A stretch of 64,000 bases of DNA from an uncultured Porphyromonadaceae bacterium (lineage in GTDB: Bacteria; Bacteroidota; Bacteroidia; Bacteroidales; Muribaculaceae): positions 1-64,000 of the forward strand of contig URTA01000002.1 of the NCBI GenBank assembly GCA_900550645.1. Reading direction: 5' to 3'. This document shows positions 60,457 through 64,000 of the stretch, in pieces. How positions within the stretch are numbered: the stretch's first letter is position 1; the number at the start of each line of letters is the position of its first letter. Made by a program: the position numbers and the translations under genes. Below the pieces are notes generated by a model, which was not told the origin of the DNA, did not search any database, and saw only the letters and a list, made by a program, of their open reading frames with translations.

Positions 60457-62361
60457 ATGGGAAAGATAATTGGTATTGACTTGGGAACGACCAACTCCTG
60501 CGTAGCAGTATTGGAGGGAAAAGATCCCGTAGTGATTCCGAACAACGAGGGTCGCAACACGACTCCTTCAGTTGTGGCATTCGTGGACGGAGGTGAGCGC
60601 AAAGTCGGTGATCCTGCCAAGCGACAGGCCATCACCAACCCGACCCGCACAGTGTATTCCATAAAGCGTTTTATGGGAGAGAAATGTGACAAGGTAGCAG
60701 ACGAAATCAAACGCGTGCCTTACAAGGTAATCGACCAGAACAATATGCCCAAGGTGGACATCGACGGACGTTCATACACTCCGCAGGAAATCTCCGCCAT
60801 GGTGCTCCAGAAGATGAAGAAGACTGCCGAGGATTACCTCGGCCAGGAAGTGACCGAAGCTGTCATCACTGTCCCCGCATACTTCGACGACTCACAGCGT
60901 CAGGCTACCAAGGAGGCTGGTGAAATCGCAGGTCTGAAAGTGCGCCGTATCGTCAACGAGCCGACAGCAGCCGCATTGGCTTACGGCCTCGACAAGTCGG
61001 ACAAGGACCAGAAGATCGCAGTCTTCGACCTCGGCGGCGGTACATTCGATATTTCTATCCTTGAACTCGGCGACGGCGTATTCGAGGTTAAATCGACCAA
61101 CGGCGATACTCACCTTGGCGGTGACGACTTCGACCATGTCATCATCGACTGGCTCGCCGACGATTTCCGCAACGACGAGGGCATCGACCTCCGTCAGGAC
61201 CCGATGGCAATGCAGCGTCTGAAGGATGCCGCCGAGAAGGCTAAAATCGAGCTGTCAAGCTCGACTTCGACCGAAATCAACCTGCCGTATATCACAGCAA
61301 CGGCTTCCGGCCCGAAGCACTTGGTAAAGACGCTGACTCGTGCAAAATTCGAGCAGCTGTCTGAGCGTCTGATTGATGCAGTCAAGGCTCCGTGCGTCAA
61401 GGCTTTGCAGGATGCCGGCCTTTCATCGAGCGACATTGACGAAGTTGTCCTCGTGGGCGGTTCTACACGTATCCCCGCTATCCAGCAGAAGGTAAAGGAG
61501 ATTTTCGGCAAAGAGCCTAACAAGGGTGTCAACCCCGATGAGGTTGTCGCTATCGGCGCAGCTATCCAGGGCGGTGTCCTCAGCGGCGATGTCAAGGATG
61601 TGCTTCTGCTCGACGTTGTGCCTCTGTCTATCGGCATCGAGACCCTCGGCGGCGTGATGACGAAATTGATCGAAGCCAACTCGACAATTCCTATCCGCAA
61701 GAGCGAGGTATTCTCAACCGCAGCTGACAACCAGCCTGAAGTGCAGATCCGCGTATTGCAGGGTGAGCGTCCTATGGCTGCCGACGACAAGCTGCTCGGC
61801 GAGTTCAACCTGTCAGGCATCGCTCCCGCACCGCGTGGCGTGCCGCAGATTGAGGTGACTTTCGAAGTCGATGCAAACGGCATCCTCAACGTGTCTGCCA
61901 AGGACAAGGCTACCGGCAAGGAACAGTCTATCCGCATTGAGGCTTCGAGCGGCTTGAGCGACAGCGAGATTGAGCGTATGCGTGCCGAGGCCAAGGCCAA
62001 CGAGGACGTTGACCGCAAGGTCAAGGAGCGTGTTGACAAGCTCAACCATGCTGACTCCGTAATCTTCCAGACCGAGAAGCAGCTGAAGGAACTCGCAGAC
62101 AAGATTCCTGCTGACAAAAAGCCGGCAATCGAGAACGCCCTCAACCACCTGAAAGAAGTTCACAAGAACCAGCAGGTAGACGAGATTGACAACGCTGTCA
62201 AGGCTGTTCAGGACGCATTCCAGGCAGCTGCGCAGGACATATACAATGCTCAGCAGACAGCCAACCCTGGCGCACAGCAGCAGGCTAACCCTGGTGCAAA
62301 CGCCGCTGGCGGCAACGATGACCAGAACATCTCTGACGTAGACTTTGAAGAAGTGAAATAA
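60457..62361 (+). CDS. dnaK: Chaperone Hsp70 (DnaK)
   Basis: The 634-residue ATP-dependent chaperone. Visible are IIGIDLGTTNSCVAVLEG at the start, the nucleotide-binding domain with IAVFDLGGGTFDISILELG and VLVGGSTRIPAIQ, the linker DVLLLDVVPLSIGIETLGG near 392, the substrate-binding domain, a Gln/Asn/Ala-rich disordered stretch and the C-terminal DVDFEEVK. It works with DnaJ and GrpE, neither of which is in the window. Monocistronic by appearance: own leader, and a strong terminator after the stop. Confidence 0.98.
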   Translation: MGKIIGIDLGTTNSCVAVLEGKDPVVIPNNEGRNTTPSVVAFVDGGERKVGDPAKRQAITNPTRTVYSIKRFMGEKCDKVADEIKRVPYKVIDQNNMPKVDIDGRSYTPQEISAMVLQKMKKTAEDYLGQEVTEAVITVPAYFDDSQRQATKEAGEIAGLKVRRIVNEPTAAALAYGLDKSDKDQKIAVFDLGGGTFDISILELGDGVFEVKSTNGDTHLGGDDFDHVIIDWLADDFRNDEGIDLRQDPMAMQRLKDAAEKAKIELSSSTSTEINLPYITATASGPKHLVKTLTRAKFEQLSERLIDAVKAPCVKALQDAGLSSSDIDEVVLVGGSTRIPAIQQKVKEIFGKEPNKGVNPDEVVAIGAAIQGGVLSGDVKDVLLLDVVPLSIGIETLGGVMTKLIEANSTIPIRKSEVFSTAADNQPEVQIRVLQGERPMAADDKLLGEFNLSGIAPAPRGVPQIEVTFEVDANGILNVSAKDKATGKEQSIRIEASSGLSDSEIERMRAEAKANEDVDRKVKERVDKLNHADSVIFQTEKQLKELADKIPADKKPAIENALNHLKEVHKNQQVDEIDNAVKAVQDAFQAAAQDIYNAQQTANPGAQQQANPGANAAGGNDDQNISDVDFEEVK

Positions 62362-62387
62362 CCACATATAGCACATACAAACAGAAG

Positions 62388-62424
62388 GGGGAGGAAACCA
62401 TACCGGCTTCCTCCCCTTTTTTCT
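62388..62424 (+). terminator. Rho-independent terminator of dnaK
   Basis: GGGGAGGAA (62388-62396) pairs perfectly with TTCCTCCCC (62408-62416), followed by TTTTTTCTTTT. It begins 26 bases past the dnaK stop. Confidence 0.92.
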
Positions 62425-62446
62425 TTTGTCCTTTCGCAGTCCGGAA

Positions 62447-62478
62447 TTTGCGTAATCGGGACAAAATCACTAACTTTG
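62447..62478 (+). promoter_or_regulatory. Promoter of the GNAT-TPR gene
   Basis: TTTG (62447-62450), 20 bases, TAACTTTG (62471-62478). Predicted start near 62484, leader of about 24 bases to the ATG at 62508. Confidence 0.8.
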
Positions 62479-62507
62479 CAGAGAATAGATAATTAGAGTT
62501 TGAATAT

Positions 62508-63332
62508 ATGTCAGCACACAGTTTTCCTGTCAAGTTCGATTGTTTGTGTTGTAGCCTGGAGCTGGTACAGCCATTGAATGTCGGCATTGTTGAGGAGCTT
62601 TTTCGCTACCCGGACGTAAGGCGTTACTACATTTTGAGAAGAGACCATGCGGCAAATATCCGTAATTTTTGCCAGTACATCATTGAAGCCAACGCTCAAT
62701 GTACTGCTTTGAACTACATAATTTATGACAGAAACGGGAGAGGCGTGGGCTTTATATCTGCAGAGCCAAGAAGAGAGTCCGAAAGTGGTTCGCTCTTATG
62801 GAATTTGGGATATGCAGTCTTTCCGGCAGAAAGATGCAAGGGCTATGCCTCGGCGGCTGTAAAGGGGCTTTGCGATTTGTTGTTTCAACGTTTTCCTTTT
62901 TCGGTAATGATGCTTGATATTTGTGTCGATAATATCAGCTCGGAGTGTGTGGCGAAAAAATGCGGTTTCGTTAAGCCTGACAACGTCGGGTACATTGATC
63001 CAGAGCATGAGGATTTGGGCTTGCGATTTAGGTGGGTTAAAATGCTTCAGGGTAAGCGGATGCCGTATTTTAACAAGGCTGTCTATTTTTACAGACAGAA
63101 GAATTACGCAGCTGCAATAGGGGCTTTTCGTCAAGCTCTTTCGGAGCCGTATCAAGAAGGTACTCCGTATACAGACGCCCAAATCTATTCTAACATTGGA
63201 ATGGCATTGTCATCGATGCGTATGTATAGAGAGGCATTTGAAGCACTTAAGAAGGCACAGTCCCTCGGTTTAACTAACCCGAGCATTGAAAAAGAACTGA
63301 CATGGTTGCGCATCAATGCCGGATTGTCGTAA
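62508..63332 (+). CDS. GNAT acetyltransferase fused to TPR-like repeats
   Basis: A 274-residue protein. Residues 10-180 form a GNAT fold: GRGVGFISAEPRRE, then LLWNLGYAVFPAERCKGYAS as the acetyl-CoA loop (RxxGxA-like) and LDICVDNISSECVAKKCGF, the typical RimJ-like strand-helix. From about 190 two or three TPR helices follow (YFNKAVYFYRQKNYAAAIGA and IGMALSSMRMYREAFEALKK). The substrate, a protein N-terminus or small amine, is unknown; the TPR part may select a protein partner. Own promoter; AT-rich relative to dnaK. Confidence 0.82.
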   Translation: MSAHSFPVKFDCLCCSLELVQPLNVGIVEELFRYPDVRRYYILRRDHAANIRNFCQYIIEANAQCTALNYIIYDRNGRGVGFISAEPRRESESGSLLWNLGYAVFPAERCKGYASAAVKGLCDLLFQRFPFSVMMLDICVDNISSECVAKKCGFVKPDNVGYIDPEHEDLGLRFRWVKMLQGKRMPYFNKAVYFYRQKNYAAAIGAFRQALSEPYQEGTPYTDAQIYSNIGMALSSMRMYREAFEALKKAQSLGLTNPSIEKELTWLRINAGLS

Positions 63333-63400
63333 TGAGGATGCGGTGTATGTCATAATAGGATTCTGGGATATTGTGAAATTGGATAATGTAAAACAGAACG

Positions 63401-64000
63401 ATGGAAAAAATTACAGATAAATATCTTGCGGGCGTAATCACCGACGAATACGGCGTGAAATACAGCCCTGACGGTACACGTCTGCTGAAGGCTCCGCAAG
63501 ATCTGACAGGAAGTTATACTATAAAGCCTGGCACAAAAGACATTCGCTGTTGTGCTTTTTCGGGGTGTGAATCGTTGACGAGCATCGGCATTCCCGACAG
63601 CGTGACAAGCATCGGCGACGGTGCTTTTGATAGGTGTTCATCGTTGTCTAACATTGCAATTCCCGAAAGTGTGAGGAGCATCGGGAAGAATGCTTTTTAT
63701 GGTTGTTCGTCGTTGACGAGCATTGCAATTCCCAGCAGTGTAACAAACCTAGGATACTTGGCTTTTGGGAAGTGTTCATCGTTGATGAGCATCACAATCC
63801 ACGACGGCGTAACAAGCATTGGTGACGGAGCTTTTTGTGGCTGTTCGTCGTTGACGAGCATTGCAATTCCTAATAGTGTCAAAAGTATAGGCATGTGCGC
63901 TTTTGCGGAATGCAAATCATTGACATGCATTGAGATTCCCAGCAGTGTAACAAACATCGGTTATAGTGCTTTTTTGGGGTGTGAATCACTTAGTCAAGAT
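63401..64000 (+). CDS. BspA-type leucine-rich repeat protein (3' end cut by window)
   Basis: The ATG at 63401 opens 200 codons to the window edge without a stop. After a 50-residue N-terminal part (LLKAPQDLTGSYTIKPGTKD) come at least six 23-residue repeats of the BspA/Treponema pallidum type, pattern CSSLTSIAIPxSVTSIGxxAF. BspA proteins bind fibronectin or fibrinogen when surface-exposed, but no signal peptide is visible here and the N-terminus is polar, so export is uncertain. The rest of the gene lies beyond the window. Confidence 0.85.
   Translation, partial: MEKITDKYLAGVITDEYGVKYSPDGTRLLKAPQDLTGSYTIKPGTKDIRCCAFSGCESLTSIGIPDSVTSIGDGAFDRCSSLSNIAIPESVRSIGKNAFYGCSSLTSIAIPSSVTNLGYLAFGKCSSLMSITIHDGVTSIGDGAFCGCSSLTSIAIPNSVKSIGMCAFAECKSLTCIEIPSSVTNIGYSAFLGCESLSQD
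63571..64000 (+). repeat. 69-base tandem repeats encoding LRR units
   Basis: Six or more consecutive units of 69 bases (23 codons) sharing TGTTCATCGTTG and GTGTAACAAACATCGG-like segments. Similarity between units at DNA level is high enough to allow slippage or recombination to change copy number. Confidence 0.75.

Noticed and set aside
63571..64000. Regular repeats suggesting a CRISPR array
   Set aside because: Units are contiguous 69-base coding repeats in frame with LRR protein; no spacers.

Overview
The window reads as chromosomal DNA of a member of the Bacteroidales. The basis is the set of Bacteroidetes-type promoters (TTG, 19-20 bases, then TAnnTTTG) placed in front of genes and tRNAs, together with secreted proteins that end in Por/type IX-like C-terminal sorting domains, gingipain-type cleaved-adhesin domains, a DUF5686 protein, a BspA-type leucine-rich repeat protein and a LuxR regulator with tetratricopeptide repeats. 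A gut family such as Muribaculaceae is my inference; nothing in the window proves it. There is no rRNA, CRISPR array, intact transposon or prophage.

Layout. 1-4051 (minus strand): five tandem genes whose products begin with a double-CxxC zinc ribbon, followed by one membrane helix or a DUF805 domain. They sit behind one good promoter at 4387-4417 and a leader of about 330 bases that may hold a small ORF. 4376-4773: non-coding, with a short palindromic repeat and a sequence resembling an IS3-family end. 4774-25984: six minus-strand genes and one divergent plus-strand gene for large exported proteins built from beta-propeller-like, fibronectin III-like and jelly-roll (cleaved adhesin) modules. 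One of them is an M6 metalloprotease that appears co-transcribed with an adhesin. 26131-31587: DNA repair methyltransferase, a membrane-tethered TPR/LuxR regulator, another exported protein and a small tail-only ORF. 31638-37698: tRNA-Arg, rpiB-folB, a SulP transporter, three consecutive hairpins, tRNA-Ala and alaS.

37793-41316: a symmetric divergent promoter serves alaS and an operon of M23 peptidase, MerR regulator, pyrK and pyrD; a CYTH protein converges on it. 41445-52033: a DUF5686 outer-membrane protein, then the minus-strand run tamB-ftsY-rimO-isochorismate synthase. 52189-55880: a three-gene SGNH/MBOAT/DHHW O-acylation operon. 55912-59116: flavodiiron protein, uracil-DNA-glycosylase-family protein, DedA and ribulose-phosphate epimerase on the minus strand. 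59281-60095: a zeta-toxin-like kinase with a small partner gene, bracketed by two copies of a promoter-bearing 35-base repeat. 60457-64000: dnaK, a GNAT-TPR fusion and the start of a BspA-type LRR gene cut by the window end.

The most distinctive content is the exported adhesin/protease array, the zinc-ribbon paralogue array, and the toxin module apparently inserted beside a duplicated promoter. Most remaining genes are ordinary housekeeping functions.
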